A stretch of DNA of 64,000 bases from Nocardia sp. NBC_01730 (GCF_035920445.1 NZ_CP109162.1:4960001-5024000); one strand, 5' to 3'. Positions 48,458 through 58,155 are shown, counted from the first letter of the stretch. A program made the numbers and translations. Notes: generated by a model from the letters alone, not told the origin.

Positions 48458-50820
48458 GAAACTTCCCCTCACATCAAACATCCCGACTGGACGGACCCCT
48501 GTGATAACTTGGCGTCAAGAATCACATGAGGTCGGCAATTTATCGTGTAGCACAGCGTGGTCGGCGTGTCGTAAACGCCTGGAAATGGCGGGCGGCGGGC
48601 GCGCGGCGGCAGAAACCATCGAAGCATCGATCGATCGCATTCCGGAGACGGACGTTCGGGACCGGCCATTCGGCATTGCTGCATCTGACGAAACCGACTG
48701 CGCGCGAAGACCTCGACCGTGCGTGCCAGACTGCGGGCCGCGCTCTCGAGCTGTCGAAGACAGACACGTCCCCACGTGTCGTGAGAGGTGTACATGGACA
48801 CACTCGGCACCCTTGATTGGTGGGCACGATCGAATGTGGTACGGGAGCTGGCTGCTTTAGCGGCTGACGTGATCGTGTAGCCCTGGATCCTGGTGCGAGC
48901 CCGGATACATGCGGCTCTGATGCTGCGGGCACCGGGCTCGTTGCGTTCGGTAGCGACGAGGCCGAAAAGGTGATGAAGATCTGCATTGCTGCTACTGCAT
49001 CCCTTATATTTCCGGGGCAGAGCAAAGCCGATGCCGACAGCGTCTACTTGCGACTCGATGATGATTCTCCACCTGCGGTTTTGGGTCGATTAGATGTTTG
49101 ACGCAAGAAGCGTTACTTTGCGGATTCGCCTGCGATTCCACACGTTTTTGAGACCGAAGTGTTGCCACGCAGAGGATTTGGGGATTGGAGGGAATGATCG
49201 AAGGTGCATGATAGCGGGAAGCCGGTTCTTTGGTTGTGTAGCACGAGAGTTCCTCACGCTGTGGCCCGTATCGGCGGGTAGGGTCCACAGGCACCCGGTA
49301 GATGCCGGATCGGTCGTCACGCGATTGTGCCTGGTTCGCCTGCGGGCGAGAGTTACACCAGTCGGTGCTTTACATTCAGCGCGGGCACTGGCGAGCGTCG
49401 ACTGTCATAGTAAAAGGCGGATATTCGATGATCACGGTGCTGTCCTCGGTTCGGCCGGCTGGACTTCGAGGCCGACGATCCTGAGGTCTTGGAACCGCAG
49501 GCTCGATCCTGCCTCTGCCGGACCGAGATGTCCGGCGAGCAACTCCGGCACAGTGATGCGATCGGCGACTGGCGCCTCATCCACATGAGGGCAGCGGCTG
49601 TCCCGGCGGTGTCTCGGTTCCTTCGATCTTGGTGCCTGGTCCGGTTGAATATTGGACCCAATCGGACTGGACAGGTTGTGGCCGGTCGTGTCCCACCCCG
49701 GTTGCGCGCCAGCAGCGGCCCGCCTGTAGTGGAGTGAGGACGGGGCGCCCAGCGCGGCGCGGAGTTGCCGCACCGTTCCTGGAATGGACCGGTGCCGGGG
49801 TTTGCCGTTCCCGGTTACGGGGCGCGTAGCAGGACGGCGATGGTGGGCAGTTCCCCGGGCGACCGGGTGTTCGGTAATTGGGACATTGGCGGAGCCGCGT
49901 CGGTGTTGGGGTCCGCCTTGGGCTGGTTCCCTGTTCATCAACCGTGACGGCAGTTGCTCACGAATCTCGACGGGCGCGTTGCGGAGTCGATTATCGCCGT
50001 GCCCACACCAAGACGGACTCACCCACCGAAAATCCCCGCTGACCTGCCTCGGAGGTCCGACTCGCCGCCGACGATGCCGCCGAACTGCAATTGCTCAACA
50101 ACCGGCTCGCCGAAGCCTCCTGCGGATCCATCGGATGACCTGGACCGTGTGCGACTGAAACAAAACGTCCAGAATTCAGAGCCGGTTCACCTTCGCTGAG
50201 GCCGTAGAAATCCGCGAACAATTCGACCCGAAAGACTGTCGAAATTCGCGAGAAAATGCCGTCAGAGTTCGCGATAAAACGCCGTCCAAATTCACGGAAG
50301 AATGCCGTCTAAATTCGTGAAAAGCCATCTGATCTGTGTGTTTGTTCCGCCGTGACTCGCGGTTGCAATTTGAATTCGGCATGGCGCTCGGGTTTTTGGC
50401 GACGTATCTTTGGAGATGAGTTGATTTCTGATTCAATTCTGTGAGGCAAAATGTAGACGATTCAAATAATGAGGTAGGTGGCAGCGCGAGACCGGCGACG
50501 CCACTACTCGAAATACGACTCGGTCACCGGCAACAGTGATCGCATTGTCGACCGCTGGCATCGTCATCGTCAACACCGCCATTGGTAGCGGCATCCACGT
50601 CGAATTCAGCTGGCGTGATCATCCATGCCTGCACTGCCGGCCGGCGACACCCCTGCCAAAGGCGGCGTCGTCGGCTGCATTGACTGACGGCCCCGGCCGC
50701 CACCAGCAGACGTATCGGCCCGAGGACTCCATCTGACAACCACCGTCACGCTCGGCGGCGAACGCGGCCAGCCTGGCCTCGGTTGGTCTTCACGCACCAC
50801 ACTAACAAGGAAGGCACCTC
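48458..50820. other. 2.4-kb gene-poor region
   Basis: No intact gene is supported. Lower GC and mixed reading frames contrast with the surroundings. A 42-codon frame (48973-49101, MKICIAATASLIFPGQSKAD) follows AAAAGG but has atypical codons. Around 50060-50150 LAADDAAELQLLNNRLAEAS looks like the end of a lost protein. Imperfect inverted repeat CGAGCCCGG/CCGGGCTCG lies near 48896-48934, and a tandem array lies at 50204-50326. The region separates the two DUF3494 genes. Confidence 0.45.
50204..50326. repeat. 23-bp tandem repeat array
   Basis: Units of 23 bp start at 50238, 50261 and 50284, with a shorter one at 50307 and a degenerate one at 50204. The pattern is GTC-x-AAATTCGCGA-x-AAAATGCC. 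There are no spacers, so it is not CRISPR. It lies in the AT-richer part of the gene-poor stretch. Confidence 0.75.
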
Positions 50821-52161
50821 ATGCCTATCTCTCCCAACCAGGGGTCGACCGGAGGCGGGACCATCGTCACGATCACCGGCACGAACCTCAGCGGCGCCAC
50901 CGCCGTTCACTTCGGCTCCAAGCTGGCCACCATCACGGCCAACACGCCTACGTCGGTCACGGTCATCTCCCCGTCCGGGACGGGCGTAGTCGGTGTGACC
51001 GTGACCACCTTGGGTGGGACCAGCAACCCACGGTCGTTCTTCTACATTGGCCCACCGTTCAAGGGCGGCCTGTCCCCGGCCTCGGGCGTCACCGCCGGCG
51101 GCAACACGGTCACCCTCACCGGAACCGGCCTGTCCACCGCCACCGCGGTGAGCTTCGGTGCCAACTCCGCTACCCCGACTGTGGTCAACGACGGCGTGCT
51201 GACCGTCGTCGTGCCGGCGGGCGCAGCGGAGGGACCGGTGGGTGTCAGTGTCACCACCGCGGGCGGTACCGGCAACGGCCTTGTCTACACCTACGTCGCG
51301 GCACCCACCCTGGCCTCGATCAGTCCGACTACAGGTCCGGAGGCCGGAGGCACCGCGGTCATCCTCACCGGCACGGGCTTCACAGGGGCCACCGCGGTCT
51401 CCTTCGGCGCCACTGCGGCGACATCCTTCACCGCAAACTCCAGCACGCAGATCACCGCTGTCGCCCCCGCTGGGACCGGCACGGTACAGGTCACCGTCAC
51501 CACCGTCGGTGGCACCAGCAACGGGATCTCCTACACCTACGTTTCGGGTCTGGCTCCGGTCAATTTGGGGACGGCCTCGTCGTTCGCTGTATTGTCAGGT
51601 GCCACAGTCACCAACACCGGCGCTTCGGTCGTCTCCGGTGATCTGGGGCTCAGCCCCGGCAGCGCAGTGACCGGTTTTCCACCGGGAACAGTGATCAATG
51701 GAACACAGCATGTCGCGGACGCAGTCGCGGTCCAGGCCCAAACTGATCTCACGACCGCCTACAACGATGCCGCCGGCCGGACACCAGCCATCGGGGTGCC
51801 GGCGGACATCGGCGGGCTGACCCTGGTTTCGGGGGTGTACAACACGGCCGCCGCAATGGGTCTGACCGGCACCGTCACCCTCGATGCGCAGGGTAATCCC
51901 AACGCGGTGTTCATCTTCCAGGCCGGATCGACACTGATCACCGCGTCGAACAGCACGGTCAGCCTCGTCAACGGAGCCTCGGCTTCCAATGTCTTCTGGC
52001 AGGTGGGCAGCTCAGCGACCCTGGGCACCAACACCACCTTCGCCGGGACAATCGTGGCGCTGACCTCGATCACGGTACAGACCGGAACCACCGTGTCCGG
52101 ACGCGTACTGGCCCGCAACGGTGCAGTCACCCTGGACACCAACACCATCACCGTGCCCTAA
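50821..52161 (+). CDS. IPT/TIG repeats fused to DUF3494, no signal peptide
   Basis: 446 aa. Three IPT/TIG domains (residues about 1-80, 80-160, 160-242) begin ISPNQGSTGGGTIVTITGTN, LSPASGVTAGGNTVTLTGTG and ISPTTGPEAGGTAVILTGTG. A DUF3494 domain (about 243-446) follows, closely similar to that of the protein at 47093-48457. ATG at 50821 follows AAGGAAGG, and an in-frame TAA just upstream (about 50804) excludes a longer N-terminus, so there is no Sec signal. It is either exported by another route or cytoplasmic. Confidence 0.88.
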   Translation: MPISPNQGSTGGGTIVTITGTNLSGATAVHFGSKLATITANTPTSVTVISPSGTGVVGVTVTTLGGTSNPRSFFYIGPPFKGGLSPASGVTAGGNTVTLTGTGLSTATAVSFGANSATPTVVNDGVLTVVVPAGAAEGPVGVSVTTAGGTGNGLVYTYVAAPTLASISPTTGPEAGGTAVILTGTGFTGATAVSFGATAATSFTANSSTQITAVAPAGTGTVQVTVTTVGGTSNGISYTYVSGLAPVNLGTASSFAVLSGATVTNTGASVVSGDLGLSPGSAVTGFPPGTVINGTQHVADAVAVQAQTDLTTAYNDAAGRTPAIGVPADIGGLTLVSGVYNTAAAMGLTGTVTLDAQGNPNAVFIFQAGSTLITASNSTVSLVNGASASNVFWQVGSSATLGTNTTFAGTIVALTSITVQTGTTVSGRVLARNGAVTLDTNTITVP

Positions 52162-52185
52162 GCCTCGATCTACTCGGGTTTTGAA

Positions 52186-52216
52186 CTTGTCCGCGCGCCG
52201 CCGGCGCGCGGACAAG
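52186..52216 (+). terminator. Strong hairpin terminator after IPT/TIG-DUF3494 gene
   Basis: CTTGTCCGCGCGCC and its perfect complement (14-bp stem, 3-nt loop) begin 24 bp after the stop. No long T-run follows. Confidence 0.85.
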
Positions 52217-52828
52217 GGCGTTTCGATCTGGCGCCAAGGACGGCTGAAGAGGTCGAGTGTCGGCAAGATCGTTTGCCGACACTCGGCACCGAGACCGAGC
52301 AACGCGCGGCGATAGCGAGGGATGGTCGCTGGTGTGGATCGCCGACACGCTTGGGGTCATGGGGCCGGTATGGAACCGGCTCGACGAGCGCGGGTTACGG
52401 ATCTGGGATACGCGGAGGCGCATGGAAGAAGAGGGAGAGAGCGTTCAACGAGACTTTGACGCCTGCCCTCTAGGCACAGCGCGGTTCGAGTGATTGTTTC
52501 ACTGTAAGGGTCCGATCAGCTACGTGGACAAGCCCACGGAGAGCTGGGGATCATCCGAGCCACCACGAGTCGATCGGCATTACTCGTGCCACCAGCAATG
52601 CGACGACTTCCAGTTGACCGGCGAGTGCGGCCACTCGCCAGAACAAATTCGCTAGCCGGATGGATCCTAGGCTGCGCGCCTAGCGATCACCGTCTGCAGC
52701 TCACTGAGGCTCGGCAGCGGGGCGCTCACGAAACTGGACTCGCCACCCGATCGGGTGGCGAGTCGCTGGAGTTGAATGAAGCCCTGACCTGTGGTTCTCT
52801 TCAGGCGGAGGCTTGAATAAGACACTCT
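52217..52828. other. Intergenic stretch with a second perfect hairpin
   Basis: CGAGTGTCGGCAA at 52254-52266 pairs perfectly with 52273-52285 around 6 nt. It could be a second terminator or the end of a lost insertion. A 78-codon frame (52257-52493) with WIADTLGVMGPVWNRLDERG has no recognised family. Nothing else is supported up to the tRNA. Confidence 0.45.
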
Positions 52829-52904
52829 TGGTGGAGCTAAGGGGAATCGAACCCCTGACCTTCTCGATGCGAACGAGACGCGCTACCAACTGCGCTATAG
52901 CCCC
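52829..52904 (-). tRNA. tRNA-Ala (anticodon CGC)
   Basis: A complete cloverleaf is read on the minus strand. The acceptor starts GGGGCTA and pairs with TAGCTCC; the D-arm is GCGCAGTTGGTAGCGC; the anticodon stem TCTCG/CGAGA carries loop TTCGCAT with CGC; the T-arm is AGGGGTTCGATTCCCCT; the discriminator is A and CCA is encoded. It stands between the accessory block and the glpR operon. Confidence 0.96.
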
Positions 52905-52993
52905 GTGCGGCTCCGGGGAACCGCGCTGTGACACTGTATCAGGCCGCCGGTGCAGTCTCCGAATCGGCAGGCTGACCTGCCCGGATGGTGATG

Positions 52994-54118
52994 CTACTCG
53001 CCAGCGGCGCGGCGGATGTCGCCGCCGGTGCGGGTGCGCAGGGCGCGGGCGGTAGCGGGGTCGAAGGGGTCGAGGTGGTCGAACGTGGGGTCTTCGTCAT
53101 CGGGCTCCACGAGTGCGGAGCGGCGGCGGAGAGCGCGTGCGGTATCGCGGTCCATGCTGCCGTGCGGCGCGCGGGCGCCGGCTCGGTGCGTGCGGTGGCC
53201 TGCGTCACCGAGCTGTTGGCTGCGAGTGAGGCGGGCGGCCCGCCTGCGGCGAATCTCCTCTTCCATTCGCACCTGCTTGCGCAGGTAACCGAGGTAGCCA
53301 ATCAGCACGACCATGGCGAGCCCGGAGCCCCACCACAGCAGCGGGGTGAACACGACCGTGAGGGCGCCGCACAGGATGGCCGTGAGCACCAAGCCGAGCA
53401 CGGCACGTTGACGGAAGGTGTAGCGCGCCGCGCGGGCGATGGCGTCGGCCTCCGGGTCGAAGCCGCCGCGGCCGCGGCGTGTTGGGACGAATTCGGGGTC
53501 GTCCGAATAGGTTTCGTCGTCTTCGTCGTGGGTCAGGCGGGCGGGCGCGGCGGAGCGCGCGGGCGGGATCCTGGCAGCGGTCGGTTCGGGGTGGTATTCG
53601 CCCACGCCGCCATCATCGGTCGCCGCGTCGTTCCGCGCAGCGACTTCGGCAGCTTCGTCGTCCTCCGACTCGTAATACTCCGACCCGTATTCCTCCGACC
53701 CGTAATCCTCCGACCCGTCGTCGTCCGGTTCGGCGGCCTCGACGTCGGCGTCCGCGGCCTCGATGTCGTCCGATTCGGCGTCAGCGATGTCGAATTCCGC
53801 GGCCTCGGCGGCCGCGGTGGTGTCTTCCTCGTCAGTCTCGGTGAGGGGCTCGTCGGCCGGTGTTGTCATCCGGTCCTCCGCATCATCGCTGTGGGAATAC
53901 TTTCTCGGTACGCGGCGGGGCCGCCAATTCGGATCGGTTTCATGCCCGGCAGCCGGGCCTTTCCTGAGACGTCGTTTGCCTCCGCCACGGTGCAGGACCC
54001 TGGTCGCCAGCGCGGCGTCGGTGGTCCGGCGGATTCTCGGGTGGCGGTCGGCGAGAATCGGGAACAGGACGAAGACCCAGAGCACGACGAGACCGATCCA
54101 CAGGATCGAATTCGGCAT
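52994..54118 (-). CDS. glpR: GlpR/SepX-type divisome membrane protein
   Basis: 374 aa. An N-terminal transmembrane helix, SILWIGLVVLWVFVLFPILA, is followed by ADRHPRIRRTTDAALATRVL, a long acidic disordered linker rich in Asp, Glu and Ser, two more membrane helices (LGLVLTAILCGALTVVFTPL and LAMVVLIGYLGYL), and a conserved tail with FDHLDPFDPATARALR. This matches the actinobacterial GlpR/SepX family, the membrane receptor of the gephyrin-like division protein Glp. The glp gene lies two genes upstream in the same run. Confidence 0.82.
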   Translation of the reverse strand: MPNSILWIGLVVLWVFVLFPILADRHPRIRRTTDAALATRVLHRGGGKRRLRKGPAAGHETDPNWRPRRVPRKYSHSDDAEDRMTTPADEPLTETDEEDTTAAAEAAEFDIADAESDDIEAADADVEAAEPDDDGSEDYGSEEYGSEYYESEDDEAAEVAARNDAATDDGGVGEYHPEPTAARIPPARSAAPARLTHDEDDETYSDDPEFVPTRRGRGGFDPEADAIARAARYTFRQRAVLGLVLTAILCGALTVVFTPLLWWGSGLAMVVLIGYLGYLRKQVRMEEEIRRRRAARLTRSQQLGDAGHRTHRAGARAPHGSMDRDTARALRRRSALVEPDDEDPTFDHLDPFDPATARALRTRTGGDIRRAAGE

Positions 54119-54391
54119 CTCGGTCAGCACCTCCGTCCCCGCCTGGATTAGTCCGGCTCGGCCCGCGAGCGGTGCGTAACACGCCCCGCGTCCGTCCGGT
54201 CTCCATCCGACGCAGCAGCGTGGACGCCGGTCGCCTCGCAGGCTCCCTACCGATGACGCAAGACGCACCATCGACGTCCGTAGGCTAATTCCGGGTAGCG
54301 GCAAGATCCGGCAGGCGCGCCGTGCACATCCGCCACACCCGTCACATTCCCACCACTCTCATCGCGCCTCGGTGACATCGGCGCGCCGGGT

Positions 54392-55051
54392 TCACCGCAG
54401 GGTGGCGCGCCCCTCCCGAACCAGCCGGTCCAGGACTGTTCCGACCACCTCCTCGACGGTCAGGCCGACCAGCAGGTGATCCCGCCACGCACCGTCGACG
54501 TCGAGGTAGCGCCGCAGCAGCCCCTCCTCCCGGAACCCGACATTGCGCAGCACCGCCTGGCTGGCCATATTCTCCGGTCGCACGGTCGCCTCGACCCGGT
54601 GCAGGCCGACCGGTCCGAAGCAATGGTCGAGGCCGAGCGCCAGCGCCGCGGTCGCGACACCCTGTCCGCTGAGGTCCTTGGCGACCCAGTAGCCGATCCA
54701 GGCCGAGCGCAGCGCGCCGCGCACGATATTCCCTATGGTCAGCTGCCCGCTGAACGCGCCGTCGACTTCGATCACCAACGGGATCATCGCGCCACGCCGC
54801 GCCTCCGCCTTCAGGCTCGACCACAGCGAGGGCCAGTTGGACGCGTGGTTGCGCGCCTCCCATGCACCGCGGCCGGTCGGCTCCCACGGCTCGAGATGTG
54901 CCCTGTCACGCAAACGAATTCGGCTCCACGCCGCCGCGTCGCGCAGCCGCACCGGACGTAAGGTCACCTGTCCCGCCGCGACACGGACCGGGCCGAGTCG
55001 CGCGGGCCACCCTGGATGCTGCGTGGCCCGGAAGACGTTCATCGCTTCCAT
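54392..55051 (-). CDS. RimJ-like GNAT N-acetyltransferase
   Basis: 219 aa. GNAT motifs: VTLRPVRLRDAAAWSRIRLR at the N-terminus, SAWIGYWVAKDLSGQGVATA with the acetyl-CoA pyrophosphate loop Q-G-V-A-T, LHRVEATVRPENMASQAVLR and FREEGLLRRYLDVDG. It resembles ribosomal-protein alanine acetyltransferases (RimJ/RimL). It lies 3 bp after glp/moeA, between glp and glpR, the same order as Rv0994-Rv0996. Confidence 0.9.
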   Translation of the reverse strand: MEAMNVFRATQHPGWPARLGPVRVAAGQVTLRPVRLRDAAAWSRIRLRDRAHLEPWEPTGRGAWEARNHASNWPSLWSSLKAEARRGAMIPLVIEVDGAFSGQLTIGNIVRGALRSAWIGYWVAKDLSGQGVATAALALGLDHCFGPVGLHRVEATVRPENMASQAVLRNVGFREEGLLRRYLDVDGAWRDHLLVGLTVEEVVGTVLDRLVREGRATLR

Positions 55052-55054
55052 TTC

Positions 55055-56311
55055 TCAGCCGCGCTGTGCGAGAAAGGCGACCTGGACCTCGTCACCGGTG
55101 CGGATCTCGAGGTCGTCCGGGTCTATCACGATCAGGCTGTTCGCCTCGGCGAGCGTCGCGAGCAGGTGCGAGGACGAGTTCGTGGCGCCCAGGGGCTGCA
55201 CCAGGTAATCGCCGGTCGCCTCGTCGCGCATCAGTTGTGCGCGCAGATACCCTTTGCGCCCGGCCATGGAACTGATCGGCGTGATGGTCCTGGCGCGGAT
55301 GATCCGGCGCATGGGATGCCTGCGCCCCAATGCGATTCGGATCAGCGGTCGCACCATCACCTCGAAGACCACCAGCGCGCCGACCGGATTGGATGGCAGC
55401 AGAAAGGTCGGCACCTCGTCGCGACCGAGTTTGCCGAAACCTTGCACCGATCCAGGATGCATGGCCACGCGGGTGATTTCGAGTTCACCCAGCCCTTCTA
55501 ACGCCTCACAGACCTGCTCGGAGGCCCAGCCGCCGACCGCGCCCGCGATGACGACGACCTCGGAGCGCACCAATTGCCCCTCGACGACGTCGCGCAGTCG
55601 GCGCGGATCGGAACTCACGATGCCGACGCGGTTCACGTCCGCGCCCGCGTCCCGCGCGGCCGCGGCCAGCGCGTAGGAGTTCACGTCGTAGACCTGTCCA
55701 GGGCCGGGCGTGCGATCGATGTCGATCAGCTCGCCGCCCACCGAGATCACCGACAGCCGCGGACGCGGGTGCACCAGCACCTTGTCCTGCCCGACCGCGG
55801 CGAGCAGACCTACCTGGGCCGCACCGATGATGGTTCCCGCACGCACCGCGACGTCGCCCGGCTGCACGTCGTCGCCGACGCGTCGCACGTAATCGCCGGA
55901 GCGCACCGGCTCGTACACCTTGATCCTGGCCCGCCCGCCGTCGGTGAAGTCCAGCGGGAGCACGGCGTCGGCGAGGGTCGGCATCGGTGCGCCGGTGTCC
56001 ACCCGAACGGTCTGACGCGGCTGCAGCCGAATCGGCTGACGCGATCCGGCCACCACCTCGCCGACGACGGGGAGCGTCAGGTCGACGAGATCGCCGTCCT
56101 CGTTGCGGATGTCGGCGCCCGCGGAGGCGACGTCGACGCTGCGCACCGCGTAACCATCGATCGCGGCCTGATCGAAGCCGGGCAGCGGCCGCTCGGTAAC
56201 GACGTCCTCGGCGCACAGCAGGCCCTGGGCCTCAGAAATCGCGACCCGGACCGGCCGAGGTGCGACCGCCGCTGCGGTCACTTTGATCTGCTGATCCTCA
56301 ACCGAGCGCAT
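55055..56311 (-). CDS. Gephyrin-like protein Glp / MoeA
   Basis: 418 aa. MoeA domains in order: PLPGFDQAAIDGYAVRSVDV, RQTVRVDTGAPMPTLADAVL, the MoCF-binding domain with VVIAGAVGGWASEQVCEALE, and LLPSNPVGALVVFEVMVRPL, then the C-terminal beta-barrel. The canonical molybdenum-transferase GGTS/GGVS segment is here GAVGGWAS, so catalysis may be lost. With glpR downstream this suits the actinobacterial Glp, which binds FtsZ, rather than true MoeA. First gene of glp-rimJ-glpR, after galU. Confidence 0.85.
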   Translation of the reverse strand: MRSVEDQQIKVTAAAVAPRPVRVAISEAQGLLCAEDVVTERPLPGFDQAAIDGYAVRSVDVASAGADIRNEDGDLVDLTLPVVGEVVAGSRQPIRLQPRQTVRVDTGAPMPTLADAVLPLDFTDGGRARIKVYEPVRSGDYVRRVGDDVQPGDVAVRAGTIIGAAQVGLLAAVGQDKVLVHPRPRLSVISVGGELIDIDRTPGPGQVYDVNSYALAAAARDAGADVNRVGIVSSDPRRLRDVVEGQLVRSEVVVIAGAVGGWASEQVCEALEGLGELEITRVAMHPGSVQGFGKLGRDEVPTFLLPSNPVGALVVFEVMVRPLIRIALGRRHPMRRIIRARTITPISSMAGRKGYLRAQLMRDEATGDYLVQPLGATNSSSHLLATLAEANSLIVIDPDDLEIRTGDEVQVAFLAQRG

Positions 56312-56453
56312 CCAGCCCTTCCTGATCCTCTCCGCACTCCATCCGACTCCGCCGCATCAGTGATCGCGCGGCGCAGCCGCGTTCGCGCGCGCACCACGGT
56401 GAACCCTCATTCGTACCCGACGGTCCACGCTCGGCGAAACCCGACCGGACCCG

Positions 56454-57416
56454 TCAGTCGTAGGTTGTCAGCTGCGGATCCCAGTCCGGACCGAGACGGT
56501 GCTGCAGCCATTCCCGCAGGGCCGGGCCGTATTCCTCGCGTTCCAATGCGAAATCGACCGCAGCACGAAGATAACCGCCCGGGTTGCCCAAATCGTGGCG
56601 CGACCCACGGTGCACTACGACGTGAACCGGATGCCCCTCGGAGATGAGCAGTGCGACGGCGTCGGTGAGTTGTAGCTCGCCGCCGGCGCCGGGCTCGATG
56701 CGGCGCAGCGCATCGAAGATGGCCCGGTCCAAGAGGTATCGGCCCGCGGCGGCGAAGGTCGAGGGCGCGTCGGCGAGTGCAGGCTTCTCCACCATTCCGT
56801 TGACGCGCAGCACATTCGGGTTCACGGCATCAGGCACCGTCGCCACGTCGAACACACCGTAGGCGCTGACCTCGTTCTTCGGAACGTCGATGGCGCACAG
56901 CACCGTTCCGCCGCGCTTGCGGCGTACCCGGCTCATCACGTCGAGCACACCGGAGGGCAGCACGAGGTCGTCCGGCAGCAGTACCGCGATGGCGTCCTCG
57001 TCGTCGTCGAGGACCTTCTCCGCCTGGGCGACCGCGTGGCCGAGTCCGAGCGGCTCCTCCTGCACGACGGAGGTGACATCGAGCAGTCCCGGCGCCTTGC
57101 GTACCTTCTCCAGCAGGTGGAACTTGCCACGCTCGGCGAGCGTGCTCTCCAGAACCAGGTCTTCGACGAAGTGCGCGACCACGCCGTCCTTGCCCGGGGA
57201 GGTGACGAGGACCAGCCGCTCGGCGCCCGAACTCGCGGCCTCGGTGGCGACCAGTTCGATACCGGGGGTGTCCACCACCGGAAGGAGTTCCTTGGGCACC
57301 GTCTTGGTCGCGGGCAGGAACCGTGTTCCGAGCCCGGCCGCGGGCACCACGGCCGTGCGGAAGCACGACACCACCGCGGTGTCACCGGACTGTCCGGCCT
57401 TTGCTGTCATGCGCAT
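56454..57416 (-). CDS. galU: UTP-glucose-1-phosphate uridylyltransferase
   Basis: 320 aa. Nucleotidyltransferase motif VVPAAGLGTRFLPATKTVPK, then ELLPVVDTPGIE. LLPDDLVLP contains the metal-binding region and AYGVFDVATVPDA and VEKPALADAPSTFAAAGRY follow. It makes UDP-glucose for glycans. It is divergent from the 5-formyl-THF cyclo-ligase, as Rv0993 is from Rv0992c. Confidence 0.95.
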   Translation of the reverse strand: MRMTAKAGQSGDTAVVSCFRTAVVPAAGLGTRFLPATKTVPKELLPVVDTPGIELVATEAASSGAERLVLVTSPGKDGVVAHFVEDLVLESTLAERGKFHLLEKVRKAPGLLDVTSVVQEEPLGLGHAVAQAEKVLDDDEDAIAVLLPDDLVLPSGVLDVMSRVRRKRGGTVLCAIDVPKNEVSAYGVFDVATVPDAVNPNVLRVNGMVEKPALADAPSTFAAAGRYLLDRAIFDALRRIEPGAGGELQLTDAVALLISEGHPVHVVVHRGSRHDLGNPGGYLRAAVDFALEREEYGPALREWLQHRLGPDWDPQLTTYD

Positions 57417-57477
57417 ACCCTATCCGTCCATCACGCCGCCGGATCGGCACGCGCCGACCAGGTACCGGAGTGAGCCT

Positions 57478-58086
57478 ATGGTGATCACTGTGGAGATGCC
57501 CGTCGAGCGCGACAAACATGCGTGGCGCGCCGAACTGGTCGCCCGGCGGGCTGTGGTGAGCGCCACGGAACGGGAGCACGAGGCCCTCGAATTGGCCGCG
57601 GCGGTCGGCGCTCTCGGCGCGCGCGAGTGGGTCTGTGCGTACGTGCCGGTCGGGGGCGAGCCGGGGTCGACGGCAATGCTGGACGCGTTGCGTGCGGGTG
57701 GCGCGCAGGTAATGCTGCCGGTCACGGGGCCGCCCGGACCGCTGAGCTGGGCCGAGTACACCGGGGCGGAGACGTTGCGCCGAGCGCGCTATGGACTGCT
57801 GGAACCGGCCGGCGCGGTGCTGCCGCCTGCCGCTGTCGGCCGCGCCGAGCTGATCCTGGTCCCCGCTCTCGCGGTCGACCGGCGCGGCGTCCGCCTCGGA
57901 CGCGGCGCGGGCTACTACGACCGCACGTTGGCGGCCGCACGCCCGGACGCCCGGCTGGTCGCGGTAGTAAGGGACGACGAACTCGTCGACCGGCTACCGG
58001 AGGAACCGCATGATCTGCGCATGGGCTGGGCCCTCACTCCGCACCACGGACTGCAACGGCTGGGCGGCGATGTGGCCGCGGAATGA
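57478..58086 (+). CDS. 5-formyltetrahydrofolate cyclo-ligase
   Basis: 202 aa. Lys-rich start region RDKHAWRAELVARRAVVS, WVCAYVPVGGEPGSTAML, and the ATP-binding signature VDRRGVRLGRGAGYYDRTLA near residue 140. It converts 5-formyl-THF to 5,10-methenyl-THF. The ATG at 57478 was used. Confidence 0.92.
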   Translation: MVITVEMPVERDKHAWRAELVARRAVVSATEREHEALELAAAVGALGAREWVCAYVPVGGEPGSTAMLDALRAGGAQVMLPVTGPPGPLSWAEYTGAETLRRARYGLLEPAGAVLPPAAVGRAELILVPALAVDRRGVRLGRGAGYYDRTLAAARPDARLVAVVRDDELVDRLPEEPHDLRMGWALTPHHGLQRLGGDVAAE

Positions 58087-58103
58087 AACACCGATTGGCG
58101 GTG

Positions 58104-58130
58104 TTGGCACTGTCGGCTGTAGAGTGCCAG
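58104..58130 (+). promoter_or_regulatory. CIRCE-like HrcA operator
   Basis: TTGGCACTG, nine bases, then GAGTGCCAG has the 9-9-9 geometry of CIRCE, with the GCACT/AGTGC cores conserved. It ends 25 bp before the GTG of the FmdB/Ruc-like gene. In M. tuberculosis the corresponding gene Rv0991c belongs to the heat-shock (HrcA) response. Confidence 0.75.
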
Positions 58131-58155
58131 ATTGACGAACCCGCGGGAGGATCCT

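Noticed and set aside
48501..49025. Several 80-160 codon frames upstream of the DUF3494 gene
   Set aside because: Mutually overlapping frames without start signals or recognisable domains.
49432..50022. 196-codon minus-strand frame in the gene-poor region
   Set aside because: Pro/Arg-rich, no ribosome-binding site, no family seen; lies in DNA without codon bias.
50204..50326. Possible CRISPR array
   Set aside because: Units are directly adjacent and degenerate, with no spacers and no cas genes.
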